DNA from: Shewanella atlantica
Lineage (GTDB): Bacteria > Pseudomonadota > Gammaproteobacteria > Enterobacterales > Shewanellaceae
Direction of reading: 5' to 3'
Assembly (NCBI RefSeq): GCF_003966265.1
Contig: NZ_RXNV01000001.1
Location: 1,153,458 to 1,217,457 of the forward strand
Length of the DNA: 64,000 bases
The notes beneath the pieces were generated by a model, which did no database searches, was not told the origin of the DNA, and saw only the letters and a program-made list of their open reading frames with translations. How positions within the stretch are numbered: the stretch's first letter is position 1; each line of letters starts with the position of its first letter. Made by a program: the position numbers and the translations under genes. Positions 22,576-30,741 of this stretch are shown here, piece by piece.

Positions 22576-23034
22576 TTATTTGAGTTTACTCAAGAGTTGG
22601 CTTCCCTTATCTGAACCAGATGAGATTTCAACTTCCCTACGTTCACCTACATAGTTAATTTGAAGACTGATATCGGCCTGAGGTAACAGACCATGCCCTC
22701 TATCCGGCCATTCAACAATACAGATACTTCTCTGTGTAAAATAATCTCTGATCCCCATGAACTCCAGCTCTTCAGGATCGCTCAACCGATAAAGATCAAA
22801 ATGATAGAGATCGATCCCGTCAAACTCATAGGGTTCAACTAATGCGTAGGTAGGACTCTTCACCGCCCCTTTATGTCCTAAGGCTTGGATGAGGCCACGA
22901 CTCAAGGTTGTCTTACCCGCACCCAATTCGCCAGACAAATTCAGCATCAGAGGTGGAGAAATAACTGCCGCTAATCGCTTACCAAGATCCACTGTATCTT
23001 GTTCATTATCGAGGTAGACTTTTACTGATGTCAT
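22576..23034 (-). CDS. tsaE: tRNA t6A biosynthesis ATPase TsaE
   Basis: 152-residue P-loop ATPase that works with TsaB and TsaD to make threonylcarbamoyl-A37. The Walker A motif GELGAGKTT, the KSPTYALVE switch and the [10 protein letters not shown] segment are diagnostic. It precedes amiB with a two-base gap. Confidence 0.95.
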   Translation of the reverse strand: MTSVKVYLDNEQDTVDLGKRLAAVISPPLMLNLSGELGAGKTTLSRGLIQALGHKGAVKSPTYALVEPYEFDGIDLYHFDLYRLSDPEELEFMGIRDYFTQRSICIVEWPDRGHGLLPQADISLQINYVGERREVEISSGSDKGSQLLSKLK

Positions 23035-23167
23035 TGTATTGAGTTTACTAACCTAAAGTTGTTCCGAACCTGTTACTTTATACCAATTAACCAGTCAGCT
23101 AAATAGCTTTCATGTAATTACACTAAATCGTCTCTGTGCCCCATTAAACCTTATGGGGTAACGGCAA

Positions 23168-24646
23168 TCATATTCGGTTCACCAACTGCCTGATATGGGG
23201 CATTAAGTCACTGGCAAGCATCCCCCTCTCTCCATCCATTGCGGCGCGGTCGGCAGCTTCTCCATGCACAACCACTCCCATAATTGCCGAAGAGAGTTGA
23301 TCGAATCCCTGCGCCATCAGCGCAGCAATAATTCCTGATAACACATCGCCACAACCGCCACCGGCAAGCCCGGGGTTACCTACAGGGGCAACGTAACATT
23401 GTGAACCATCATAAATTAAAGTACCCGGCCCCTTTAATACCACCACCCCACCATATTTCTGCTGTATGGCTTTAACCGCCGCAAACCTGTCGTTTTCAAC
23501 TTCTTTTGTAGAAATACCCAATAATCTGGCTGCTTCACCGGAATGAGGGGTCAAAACCCAATGATCCTGTCTTCCATGTTCTGCGCTGAGTAAATTCAGG
23601 GCATCAGCATCCATCACGCAAGGTTTATCACTCAAGCCTACAGCCTTGAGTAGATTGTAGCCCCAATCTTGCTTACCAAGACCCGGACCAATAACCAAAA
23701 TATTGGCCCATCCGAGGCGAAGGTAAACTTCCATATCGACTAACTCACATCCCCAGAACATCAGCTCAGGTCTATTTGAATTTACGACAATTTGATGTTC
23801 AGGCCTGGATATTACCGTGACCAGACCAGCTCCCGCCCTAAGGCAAGCCTCCCCGGCTAACCTGACCGCACCAGCCATACCTGAATCGCCGCCAATAACT
23901 GATACCTTTCCGGATAAACCTTTATGTGAGTCTCTATCTCTGGGTTTAATATGTTGATTAACATAGTCAATAGAGACATTTATTGACTTAGGCTGAGGCA
24001 GATATTCTGTTAAGCCCAGAGCCGTAAACAGCAACTGACCAACACAGTGTCTCGCACGACCTGTCATTAGCCCTTGTTTAATCGCACCAAAAGTGAGTGT
24101 AACATCGGCCTCTACGGCATTAGGTCCTGTTCCTGTATCCCCATTGATACCCGAGGGAATATCTAAGCTAAACACCCATGCACCACTGGCATTGATGCTA
24201 TCGATGGCAAGTTTAAAGTCGCCTTGTATGTCACCACTAAAACCGGTACCCAGTAAACCATCGATGATCACATCTTCCGAGAGTGCCTTTTCCGGGGAAA
24301 AACGCTCCACCTCTCCACCAGCCTCGATGAAAAGTCGTTGCGCTTTAAGTACCTCTTCCCCCATCTGCTCTCGGGTAAATGCCATTAGCGCAACGCTATA
24401 ACCCGCCACCAGCAACCTCCTGGCACACACGTAGCCATCCGCGCCATTGTTACCGTAACCGACAAGTACCAAAATGGAACTCGATTTATCTTGTGCCATT
24501 TCAATCTGCTCGAATGCTGCTTTACCCGCAGATTCAACAAGCCGATAAAAATCTGTGTTTCCACTATCGACAAACTTTTGTTCAGCGGTTCGTACTTGCG
24601 AGCTTAAGAACATTTCACAAGGAAAAGTCGATCCGTTTGGCAACAT
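23168..24646 (-). CDS. nnr: Bifunctional NAD(P)H-hydrate epimerase / ADP-dependent dehydratase
   Basis: 492-residue metabolite-repair enzyme. The N-terminal half is the YjeF_N epimerase (GYGNNGADGYVCARRL), the C-terminal half the ribokinase-like dehydratase (GDSGMAGAVRLAGEACLRAGAGLV, and NPGLAGGGCGDVLSGIIAAL near the end). Together they restore damaged NADHX and NADPHX. The ATG at 24646 has GGAGAAATAATC upstream and was chosen over an in-frame start 14 codons earlier. It is the first gene of the run leading to hflC. Confidence 0.95.
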   Translation of the reverse strand: MLPNGSTFPCEMFLSSQVRTAEQKFVDSGNTDFYRLVESAGKAAFEQIEMAQDKSSSILVLVGYGNNGADGYVCARRLLVAGYSVALMAFTREQMGEEVLKAQRLFIEAGGEVERFSPEKALSEDVIIDGLLGTGFSGDIQGDFKLAIDSINASGAWVFSLDIPSGINGDTGTGPNAVEADVTLTFGAIKQGLMTGRARHCVGQLLFTALGLTEYLPQPKSINVSIDYVNQHIKPRDRDSHKGLSGKVSVIGGDSGMAGAVRLAGEACLRAGAGLVTVISRPEHQIVVNSNRPELMFWGCELVDMEVYLRLGWANILVIGPGLGKQDWGYNLLKAVGLSDKPCVMDADALNLLSAEHGRQDHWVLTPHSGEAARLLGISTKEVENDRFAAVKAIQQKYGGVVVLKGPGTLIYDGSQCYVAPVGNPGLAGGGCGDVLSGIIAALMAQGFDQLSSAIMGVVVHGEAADRAAMDGERGMLASDLMPHIRQLVNRI

Positions 24647-24813
24647 GATTATTTCTCCGTTGAGGTTACGTAAAGCAGAGACCAGCATTCTGAATGCCTA
24701 GAATAATAAGATTAATAGAATTTGAGCTTAGATTCGTAAATAGATTCACTTGTCACTACACTTATGTAAGAGAAAGTTGATCTCGCACAAGAAATCAGTT
24801 CAGGAGCAAAGGG

Positions 24814-24987
24814 ATGAAGCTCTTTACGTTACTCGTATTAGCGATATGCATGCTGTTATTGAGTTTACCGTTACAATCAAAAATTTTGATTCAAGCACTT
24901 TTACTTCTATGCCTGCTACTGGTAGGGATAGGCCTGTATAAAGCAATTATTCAGCCATGTAGCGATAAAGATGATGATGGAAATTAA
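24814..24987 (+). CDS. Small membrane protein (57 aa), unrecognised
   Basis: A short open frame with a strong site (AGGAG, seven to eight bases before the ATG). The product has two hydrophobic stretches (roughly residues 3-19 and 24-46) separated by a short polar turn, and ends with an acidic tail, CSDKDDDGN. It is divergent from nnr and stands alone. I do not recognise the family. Coding status rests on the ribosome-binding site, the membrane-protein composition and the lack of any other explanation. Confidence 0.55.
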   Translation: MKLFTLLVLAICMLLLSLPLQSKILIQALLLLCLLLVGIGLYKAIIQPCSDKDDDGN

Positions 24988-25028
24988 CAGTTCAACCTTA
25001 TTTCTAGCTGAATTAAACTTAAAACATT

Positions 25029-25052
25029 AAAAAAGGCACCCTAAGGTACCTT
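25029..25052 (-). terminator. Terminator of the 151-aa hypothetical gene
   Basis: Minus-strand AAGGTACC/GGTGCCTT stem (one G-T pair, four-base loop) followed by six T residues, about 80 bases past the stop at 25135. On the plus strand the stem has a mismatch and only a poor T-run, so it serves the small gene ending at 24987 less well. Confidence 0.6.
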
Positions 25053-25134
25053 TAGTTAGGCGCTGCATCTGATTTTAGTTGTATCTAATCGATACCAATC
25101 AGATTAAAAGCTGCAATTGCTATAACTTGAAATT

Positions 25135-25590
25135 TTACATGTCATCCATACGGATACTGCTGTGAACCAAGCGCTGTTGCTGAATTTTCTCTACACGTAC
25201 CAAGTCGTTTAAGGCTCCGGCTATTTCGCTCGATGAAGAGTTTTCAGCCGTCTTATTCAACAGGTTAATCAAAGCGTTATCCAGTTCTAAATGAAGCTCT
25301 AACACATCTTCCTCTGACATGTTTGCAGTGAGCACAGTATCCTGGCATCGTTTGACAAAATCCTCAAACGTGATGTCTTTATACCAGGTATCTAACACCC
25401 GCTTTGGTGCTTCATCAATATAGTTTTCTAATTTTTCAGCCACACCCTTTTGATGTTGTTGAAAATATTCAAGCATCATCTTCACTCTCGATGAATCTGC
25501 CTCTGTCTGTAATCTATTATACAGTTGTGCCATCTCTACGCGGCAAGTAGCAACATAACCTAATAGTTCGCTGAGTTGTTGAAATCGCAT
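25135..25590 (-). CDS. Hypothetical helical protein (151 aa)
   Basis: A predicted all-helical soluble protein; heptad-like leucines run through it and residues such as YFQQHQKGVAEKLENYID and EEDVLELHLELDNALINLL suggest a four-helix bundle of ferritin-like or DUF2383-like shape, but I do not recognise a family with confidence. There is no signal peptide or membrane span. The ATG has GGGAGCG upstream. It is monocistronic, lying between the small membrane gene and the tRNA array. Confidence 0.7.
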   Translation of the reverse strand: MRFQQLSELLGYVATCRVEMAQLYNRLQTEADSSRVKMMLEYFQQHQKGVAEKLENYIDEAPKRVLDTWYKDITFEDFVKRCQDTVLTANMSEEDVLELHLELDNALINLLNKTAENSSSSEIAGALNDLVRVEKIQQQRLVHSSIRMDDM

Positions 25591-25923
25591 GAATCGCTCC
25601 CAAAAAAATACTTGCCAAAAATCGGCTCAATTAATCATCTATGTAGGCATTATGCAAACAAACCACGAAGGAATACTTGAACAAGTTCAAAGTTTGATAC
25701 TTCCGAGACCGCTACATTAGGAGTTGTTAAAAGAAATCAGCATCAGATCACGCTTATCAAATCTACGTGATTTAAACATAAAAAAATCAGAAATTGAGAG
25801 GTAAGCTTTACAACCCATCACTGTTGAAGCAAGTTTTTGATTCTTATGGGGCCGGTAGCTGCCAGCTAGCGATAGCTTGCCAAGCGAATAGCATCTCGCT
25901 TAAAAAGTTTTTTGTTTGAAAGT

Positions 25924-26004
25924 TTTGAGATGTTTGAGATGTTTGAGATGTTTGAGATGTTTGAGATGTTTGAGATGTTTGAGATGTTTGAGATGTTTGA
26001 GATG
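25924..26004. repeat. Nine-copy 9-bp tandem repeat
   Basis: Nine perfect copies of TTTGAGATG. They form the outermost part of the decayed tRNA-Gly array and are followed by the same leader (AAATATAGGGGAAGATTGGA) as the related block at 26177. Confidence 0.95.
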
Positions 26005-26024
26005 TTTTAAATATAGGGGAAGAT

Positions 26025-26157
26025 TGGAGCTAGCTTTTTATTTGAACAAGAGTGGGTTCGAACCGACCTTTGGCTTAACGATTAGCTACGCCTTAGAAAA
26101 AAGAGGGTATCGACTCGTTCTATTTACCGAACAAGAAGCACAACTGAGCTAATTTCG
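26025..26157 (-). pseudogene. Decayed tRNA-Gly-like unit 1
   Basis: Read on the minus strand, blocks of the tRNA-Gly(GCC) sequence occur in the right order: an acceptor start resembling GCGA, TTAGCTCAGTTG, part of the anticodon stem, GGTTCGAACCC and a TCCA end. They are separated by insertions, and the unit is 133 bases long instead of 76. The anticodon arm is broken (the loop reads with substitutions), so a functional tRNA is unlikely. This is the most diverged of the three. Confidence 0.75.
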
Positions 26158-26176
26158 TTTAAAACTTTATGAAGTG

Positions 26177-26230
26177 TTTGAGGTGTTTGGAGTGTTTGAA
26201 GTGTTTGAAGTGTTTGAAGTGTTTGAGAAA
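26177..26230. repeat. Degenerate 9-bp tandem repeat (six copies)
   Basis: Six units of a TTTGAAGTG-type 9-mer with substitutions. It occupies the same position relative to unit 2 as the perfect TTTGAGATG array does to unit 1, so the repeat and the pseudo-tRNA were duplicated together. Confidence 0.85.
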
Positions 26231-26249
26231 TTTAAATATAGGGGAAGAT

Positions 26250-26383
26250 TGGAGCGAGCTTTTGATTTAAACCAAAGGGGTTCGAACCGGCACTTAGCTA
26301 AACGAGAAGCTATACCTTGGCAAAAAGAAGGTATCGACTATTTCTCTTGACCTAACGAGGGAGCGCAACTGAGCTAATTTCGC
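26250..26383 (-). pseudogene. Decayed tRNA-Gly-like unit 2
   Basis: 134 bases with GCGAAATTAGCTCAGTTG at the 5' side, an anticodon arm carrying about six extra bases, an intact GGTTCGAACCC T-arm core and a terminal TCCA. The D-loop, variable region and acceptor/T junction are expanded by about 20 bases each compared with the intact genes. Confidence 0.8.
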
Positions 26384-26425
26384 ATAATCTTTTAAAGCTA
26401 GGAGAATTTTAATCAAGGAGAAGAT

Positions 26426-26545
26426 TGGAGCGAGCTTTTGATTTAAACCAAAGGGGTTCGAACCGGCCTTTGACTTAACGAGAAGCTATACCTTGGCAAA
26501 AAAGATGGTATCGGCTCTTTCTACGAGCACAACTGAGCTAATGTC
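26426..26545 (-). pseudogene. Decayed tRNA-Gly-like unit 3
   Basis: About 120 bases and closest to the intact genes. It keeps the GACATTAGCTCAGTTG start, the TTGCCAAGGTATA anticodon half and the T-arm core, with insertions homologous to those of units 1 and 2. Shared insertions show that the three units arose by duplicating one already expanded copy. Confidence 0.8.
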
Positions 26546-26588
26546 ATATAATCTTTTAAAGCTACGAGGATTAAATCAAGAGGAAGAT

Positions 26589-26664
26589 TGGAGCGACATA
26601 TCGGGTTCGAACCGATGACCTATACCTTGGCAAGGTATCGCTCTACCAACTGAGCTAATGTCGC
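26589..26664 (-). tRNA. glyV: tRNA-Gly (GCC), copy 1
   Basis: 76 bases including an encoded CCA. The acceptor stem GCGACAT/ATGTCGC, D-arm GCTCAGTTGGTAGAGC, anticodon arm ATACC-TTGCCAA-GGTAT with anticodon GCC, and T-arm with GGTTCGAACCC are all paired. It is identical to the three other intact copies. The gene symbol is by analogy only. Confidence 0.97.
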
Positions 26665-26678
26665 ATAATCTTTTAAAT

Positions 26679-26754
26679 TGGAGCGACATATCGGGTTCGA
26701 ACCGATGACCTATACCTTGGCAAGGTATCGCTCTACCAACTGAGCTAATGTCGC
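26679..26754 (-). tRNA. tRNA-Gly (GCC), copy 2
   Basis: Identical in sequence to copy 1, 14 bases away. The spacer contains TAATCTTTTAAA, which recurs next to the decayed units. Confidence 0.97.
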
Positions 26755-26768
26755 TTAATCTTTTAAAT

Positions 26769-26844
26769 TGGAGCGACATATCGGGTTCGAACCGATGACC
26801 TATACCTTGGCAAGGTATCGCTCTACCAACTGAGCTAATGTCGC
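26769..26844 (-). tRNA. tRNA-Gly (GCC), copy 3
   Basis: Identical in sequence to copies 1 and 2. The 90-base period between copies 1, 2 and 3 indicates recent tandem duplication. Confidence 0.97.
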
Positions 26845-26890
26845 TTAAAACTTTTCTTAAAGACTTTGGTAAATCTCTAAGTTATAAATT

Positions 26891-26966
26891 TGGAGCGACA
26901 TATCGGGTTCGAACCGATGACCTATACCTTGGCAAGGTATCGCTCTACCAACTGAGCTAATGTCGC
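26891..26966 (-). tRNA. tRNA-Gly (GCC), copy 4 (promoter-proximal)
   Basis: First gene of the leftward array, identical to the other intact copies and separated from copy 3 by a longer, 46-base spacer. About 50 bases of leader separate it from the promoter at 27022-27049. Confidence 0.97.
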
Positions 26967-27021
26967 AAAACTTTACTTTTTAATACTCCCCTAAATCGGG
27001 AAGCCGTAAAGTTGAGGCCGC

Positions 27022-27049
27022 ATTATATGAGAATTTCATCTCTCTGCAA
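27022..27049 (-). promoter_or_regulatory. Promoter of the tRNA-Gly array
   Basis: On the minus strand TTGCAG, a 16-base spacer and a perfect TATAAT, followed immediately by GCGGCC. A GC-rich discriminator after the -10 is the usual signature of stringently controlled stable-RNA promoters. Confidence 0.85.
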
Positions 27050-27079
27050 CCCCTTCTTGAAAATAAACTGACTGATTGG

Positions 27080-27625
27080 TCAAATTTTAAATACTTTTGC
27101 CCGATAATACTGCAGTTCTGCTATAGATTCCTGAATATCGACCAATGCTTGATGAGTTCCCTGCTTAGTAAAACCATTCATTAATTCTGGTTTCCAGCGA
27201 CGAACAAGCTCTTTGATTGAACTCACATCAATATTTCGGTAGTGAAAGTAGTCTTCCAGCTCCGGCATATATCTATTCATAAAGCGTCTATCCTGGCCTA
27301 TGCTATTGCCGCACATAGGAGAGTCGCCTTTGGTGGCATGCTGAGAAAGAAACGCTATCGTCATTGCCACAGCTTGCTCTTCACTATATTTACTGGCACG
27401 AACCCTATCAACTAAACCCGACTCACCATGGTGTTTCTGATTCCAGTCGTCCATTACAGCAAGCTGTTCTTCAGATTGGTGAATGGCAATGACAGGCCCC
27501 TCAGCGAGAATATTTAACTCTTTATCTGTCACTATTGTTGCAATCTCAATGACTCTATCGACGCTAGGATCTAGCCCTGTCATCTCTAAATCTACCCATA
27601 TGAGATTGTTTGCATCTGCAGCCAT
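27080..27625 (-). CDS. orn: Oligoribonuclease
   Basis: 181-residue DEDDh 3'-5' exonuclease that degrades short RNA oligomers, including pGpG from c-di-GMP turnover. Exo I is [11 protein letters not shown] and Exo III includes [11 protein letters not shown]; the Asp/Glu ligands are in place and the length is standard. It is divergent from rsgA, as in most gammaproteobacteria. Confidence 0.97.
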   Translation of the reverse strand: MAADANNLIWVDLEMTGLDPSVDRVIEIATIVTDKELNILAEGPVIAIHQSEEQLAVMDDWNQKHHGESGLVDRVRASKYSEEQAVAMTIAFLSQHATKGDSPMCGNSIGQDRRFMNRYMPELEDYFHYRNIDVSSIKELVRRWKPELMNGFTKQGTHQALVDIQESIAELQYYRAKVFKI

Positions 27626-27738
27626 AGATCTGCCTTATTGTTCCGGTTTGCCTAAATTCAGGCTTTTTTGTTTAAGACCGTGTATCATACTGCTTTTTTA
27701 AGCAACACAAAATCACCTTATTTTACGATGGCAAATCT

Positions 27739-28797
27739 GTGAGTAAAAAGAAACCCCTAAGTCAAGGCCAACGCCGCCGTATGCGGGCCAATCAAGAGAA
27801 AAGACTGCAACGGAAAGATTCAGGCAGTAATGCCCCTGAATTACAGGATAGTTCACTTGGGCCGGAACAGCTCGGAACCGTCATATCTCGTTTTGGCCAA
27901 CATGCCGATATTGAAACAGAATCGGGACAACTGGTTCGCTGTAATATTCGTCGAAATATTCAAAGCCTGGTCACCGGCGATAAGGTCGTCGCGAGATTAG
28001 CTCAAGATATAGAAAAGGGAATTGCCGGAGTAGTGGAAGCCGTCCACCCCCGTCACTCCTATCTTTCTCGCCCCGATCTCTATGATGGCATTAAGATCAT
28101 TGCCGCCAATATTGATCAAATTTTGATAGTATCTTCCGTTGTTCCAACCTTCACGACTCAGATCATCGATCGCTATCTGGTTGCAGCCGAAGACACGGGT
28201 ATCTCCCCCATTATTGTCCTCAATAAGATCGACCTCCTTACCGATGAGGAACGACCTGAAGTTGAAGCGGCTCTCGAGCGTTATAAAAATATTGGCTATT
28301 CCGTCTATCAAGTCAGCAGTAAGTCTGGACTTGGCGTGGACGCTATAAAAGAGCTTCTAAATGAAAAGGTCAGCGTTTTTGTTGGCCAGTCCGGTGTAGG
28401 CAAGTCTTCACTGATCAACGCCATGATGCCAGATGCTGAGTTACAAATTGGCGATGTATCTGAAAACTCAGGCTTAGGCCAACATACAACGACTACGGCA
28501 AAGTTACTTCATTTTGCCAGCGGTGGTGATCTTGTTGACTCTCCGGGTGTTCGCGAATTTGCTTTATGGCACCTTCCCGCCGAGCGGGTAGGATGGTGCT
28601 TCATAGAATTCAGGGATTACCTTGGAACCTGTAAATTCAGAGACTGTAAACATAAGAACGATCCCGGATGTGCGATAACAGCGGCATTTAATGATGGTAA
28701 GATTGCAGAAGACAGATATAACAACTATCACAAAATTATCGCTAGCTTAGATGAACAGCGTCACGCTCGACACTTCAGAGCCGGTTCTGACGAATAA
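27739..28797 (+). CDS. rsgA: Small-subunit biogenesis GTPase RsgA
   Basis: 352-residue circularly permuted GTPase that assists 30S maturation. An OB-fold (about residues 40-110), the permuted G domain (NKIDLL before GQSGVGKSSLIN, then DSPGVREF) and a C-terminal zinc knuckle (CKFRDCKHKNDPGC) are present. It starts with GTG; the ATG 12 bases upstream runs into a stop after four codons. Confidence 0.96.
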   Translation: MSKKKPLSQGQRRRMRANQEKRLQRKDSGSNAPELQDSSLGPEQLGTVISRFGQHADIETESGQLVRCNIRRNIQSLVTGDKVVARLAQDIEKGIAGVVEAVHPRHSYLSRPDLYDGIKIIAANIDQILIVSSVVPTFTTQIIDRYLVAAEDTGISPIIVLNKIDLLTDEERPEVEAALERYKNIGYSVYQVSSKSGLGVDAIKELLNEKVSVFVGQSGVGKSSLINAMMPDAELQIGDVSENSGLGQHTTTTAKLLHFASGGDLVDSPGVREFALWHLPAERVGWCFIEFRDYLGTCKFRDCKHKNDPGCAITAAFNDGKIAEDRYNNYHKIIASLDEQRHARHFRAGSDE

Positions 28798-28832
28798 GAG
28801 TGCAACTCATTAAAATTTAAGGGAAGTAAAAC

Positions 28833-29696
28833 GTGGACAAAATTAAAATTGCGCTGCAATACGTGATGCCAAAGCACTTAATTTCTCGCCTAGTAGGTAA
28901 ATTGGCGGCAGCAGAACTTGGTAGTATCACCACAGCTGCGATTAAGTGGTTTATTAAGCAGTATAAAATAGACATGAGCGAAGCGGCGCAGAGTGAGCCA
29001 GAAGCTTATACGACCTTTAATAATTTTTTCACACGTGCCCTAAAACCAGGTGTACGTCCTCTGTTTGACGACAAAGACTACATTGTCCACCCGGTGGACG
29101 GCGCAATAAGCCAGTGTGGTCCAATCAAAGATGGTCAAATTTTTCAAGCGAAAGGACATGAATATTCGTCACTTGCACTGTTAGGCAATCAGGCTGATGA
29201 TGCGAAGCGCTTCGAAGATGGCGATTTTGCAACTATTTATCTGGCACCAAAAGATTACCATCGAATTCATATGCCGATTAAGGGTACTTTGTCAAAGATG
29301 ACCTACGTACCCGGAGAGTTGTTTTCAGTCAACCCATTAACCGCTGAAAATGTACCCGGTTTATTTGCCAGAAATGAGCGTGTCGTCGCTCTGTTCGAAA
29401 CTGAAATTGGCCCAATGGCTATGGTACTTGTCGGCGCAACCATTGTGGCAAGTATTGAAACCGTCTGGGCTGGTACTGTTACGCCACCAACTGGCAAGAA
29501 AGTCTTTACCTGGGATTACCCTACTGAAGGACCAGATGCACTGACTCTCGATAAAGGCGATGAGATGGGCCGCTTCAAATTAGGAAGCACTGTGGTTATG
29601 TTATTTGCTAAAGATGCATTGGATGAGTTTGCCGAAGATGTCGCAGCTAAAGCAGTCACTAGAATGGGGCAGCCGTTTGCAAAAATAGAGGACTAA
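28833..29696 (+). CDS. psd: Phosphatidylserine decarboxylase proenzyme
   Basis: 287-residue precursor of the pyruvoyl enzyme that makes phosphatidylethanolamine at the inner membrane. The self-cleavage site LGST is present with the pyruvate-forming Ser at residue 252, and the upstream DYHRIHMP and HPVDG motifs provide the catalytic Asp/His. It starts with GTG after AAGGGAAG. The stop overlaps the next ATG by one base, coupling it to the permease. Confidence 0.96.
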   Translation: MDKIKIALQYVMPKHLISRLVGKLAAAELGSITTAAIKWFIKQYKIDMSEAAQSEPEAYTTFNNFFTRALKPGVRPLFDDKDYIVHPVDGAISQCGPIKDGQIFQAKGHEYSSLALLGNQADDAKRFEDGDFATIYLAPKDYHRIHMPIKGTLSKMTYVPGELFSVNPLTAENVPGLFARNERVVALFETEIGPMAMVLVGATIVASIETVWAGTVTPPTGKKVFTWDYPTEGPDALTLDKGDEMGRFKLGSTVVMLFAKDALDEFAEDVAAKAVTRMGQPFAKIED

Positions 29697-30580
29697 TGAA
29701 CCAAACTGCAAATCAAAAACAATCAGGTTTATTAGAGCTACACCTCGCGGTGCTGCTATTTGGCGGCACTGCACTCTTCTCTAAACTTATCCCCCTAAGT
29801 GCATTAGATATCACTCTTTTAAGATGTTTTGTCGCAGCCTTGGTCCTCGCACTCATAGTCAAAGCAAGTAAACACAGATTGTTATTAAATTCTGGTCGAG
29901 ACTATCTGATTGCCCTGGGCTTAGGGATAGTTGTTAGCCTGCATTGGGTCACCTACTTTGCTTCTATGCAACTCTCATCTATCGCCGTCGGCATGATAGC
30001 TTTCTTTACCTACCCGGTTATGACCGTATTAATCGAGCCGATAGTTACCGGTAATAAAATTCAAAGAGTCGATATTGTCAGTGGTATCACAGTGCTCATA
30101 GGTGTCACTTTACTCATCCCCGAAGCCAACTTGGGTAATGATGTGACCTTAGGCATCGCCGTGGGCGTGTTATCCGCTGCGTTTTTTACTGCACGCAACT
30201 TACTCCATAAACGATATTTCTCAGCTTACTCCGGCCCCCAAGCGATGTTTTACCAAACTGCAGTAGCTGCTGTTTTTCTGGCTCCATGGCATAGCGTAGA
30301 GATCAACACTATAGAACAGAATGTTTGGGGTTTAATACTTCTGTTAGGTGTTGTTTTTACTGCCGCTCCCCATGCGTTATTTACGGCGGCATTAAGACAT
30401 TTAAGCGCGAAAACCGTCAGTTTAGTTTCTTGCCTTCAGCCATTTTATGGTGCCGTACTCGCCCTGTTTTTCCTCGGTGAAAACCTGGAACTTAAGACAG
30501 TTTTAGGCGGAGTCCTCGTCGTCGCTACCGCAATTTTCGAGACCCGACGGAGCCGCCGTACATATAGAAAATCAAACTAA
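29696..30580 (+). CDS. EamA-family DMT permease
   Basis: 294-residue integral membrane protein with about ten hydrophobic helices in two EamA halves (first about 15-145, second about 150-290; the second ends SLVSCLQPFYGAVLALFFLGENL, the family signature). Such carriers export amino acids, metabolites or drugs; the substrate cannot be read. It is translationally coupled to psd (TAATG overlap). Confidence 0.9.
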   Translation: MNQTANQKQSGLLELHLAVLLFGGTALFSKLIPLSALDITLLRCFVAALVLALIVKASKHRLLLNSGRDYLIALGLGIVVSLHWVTYFASMQLSSIAVGMIAFFTYPVMTVLIEPIVTGNKIQRVDIVSGITVLIGVTLLIPEANLGNDVTLGIAVGVLSAAFFTARNLLHKRYFSAYSGPQAMFYQTAVAAVFLAPWHSVEINTIEQNVWGLILLLGVVFTAAPHALFTAALRHLSAKTVSLVSCLQPFYGAVLALFFLGENLELKTVLGGVLVVATAIFETRRSRRTYRKSN

Positions 30581-30741
30581 CCCAAGCCTTTTTCATTGAG
30601 ATTGACCATCGAACTGTTGGTTACTGATTCGAACAAAGTCGACTCTTAAGTAATGAACTGTTCAAATTGATAAAAAGAGCTTGAACTGCGATACCATTAT
30701 CTTACTATACCTCTGTTCCTTTTCTCTGCCAGCATCAAACT

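Noticed and set aside
25916..26152. A plus-strand frame encoding a Leu-Arg-Cys repeat protein
   Set aside because: It is only the translation of the 9-bp tandem repeat running into the pseudo-tRNA unit; it has no separate support.
25924..26230. CRISPR-like repeat region
   Set aside because: Units are 9 bp with no spacers, no palindromic repeat and no cas genes nearby.
26576..26779. A minus-strand frame across the tRNA array
   Set aside because: It lies inside tandem tRNA-Gly genes; the repeated peptide simply reflects the tRNA repeats.
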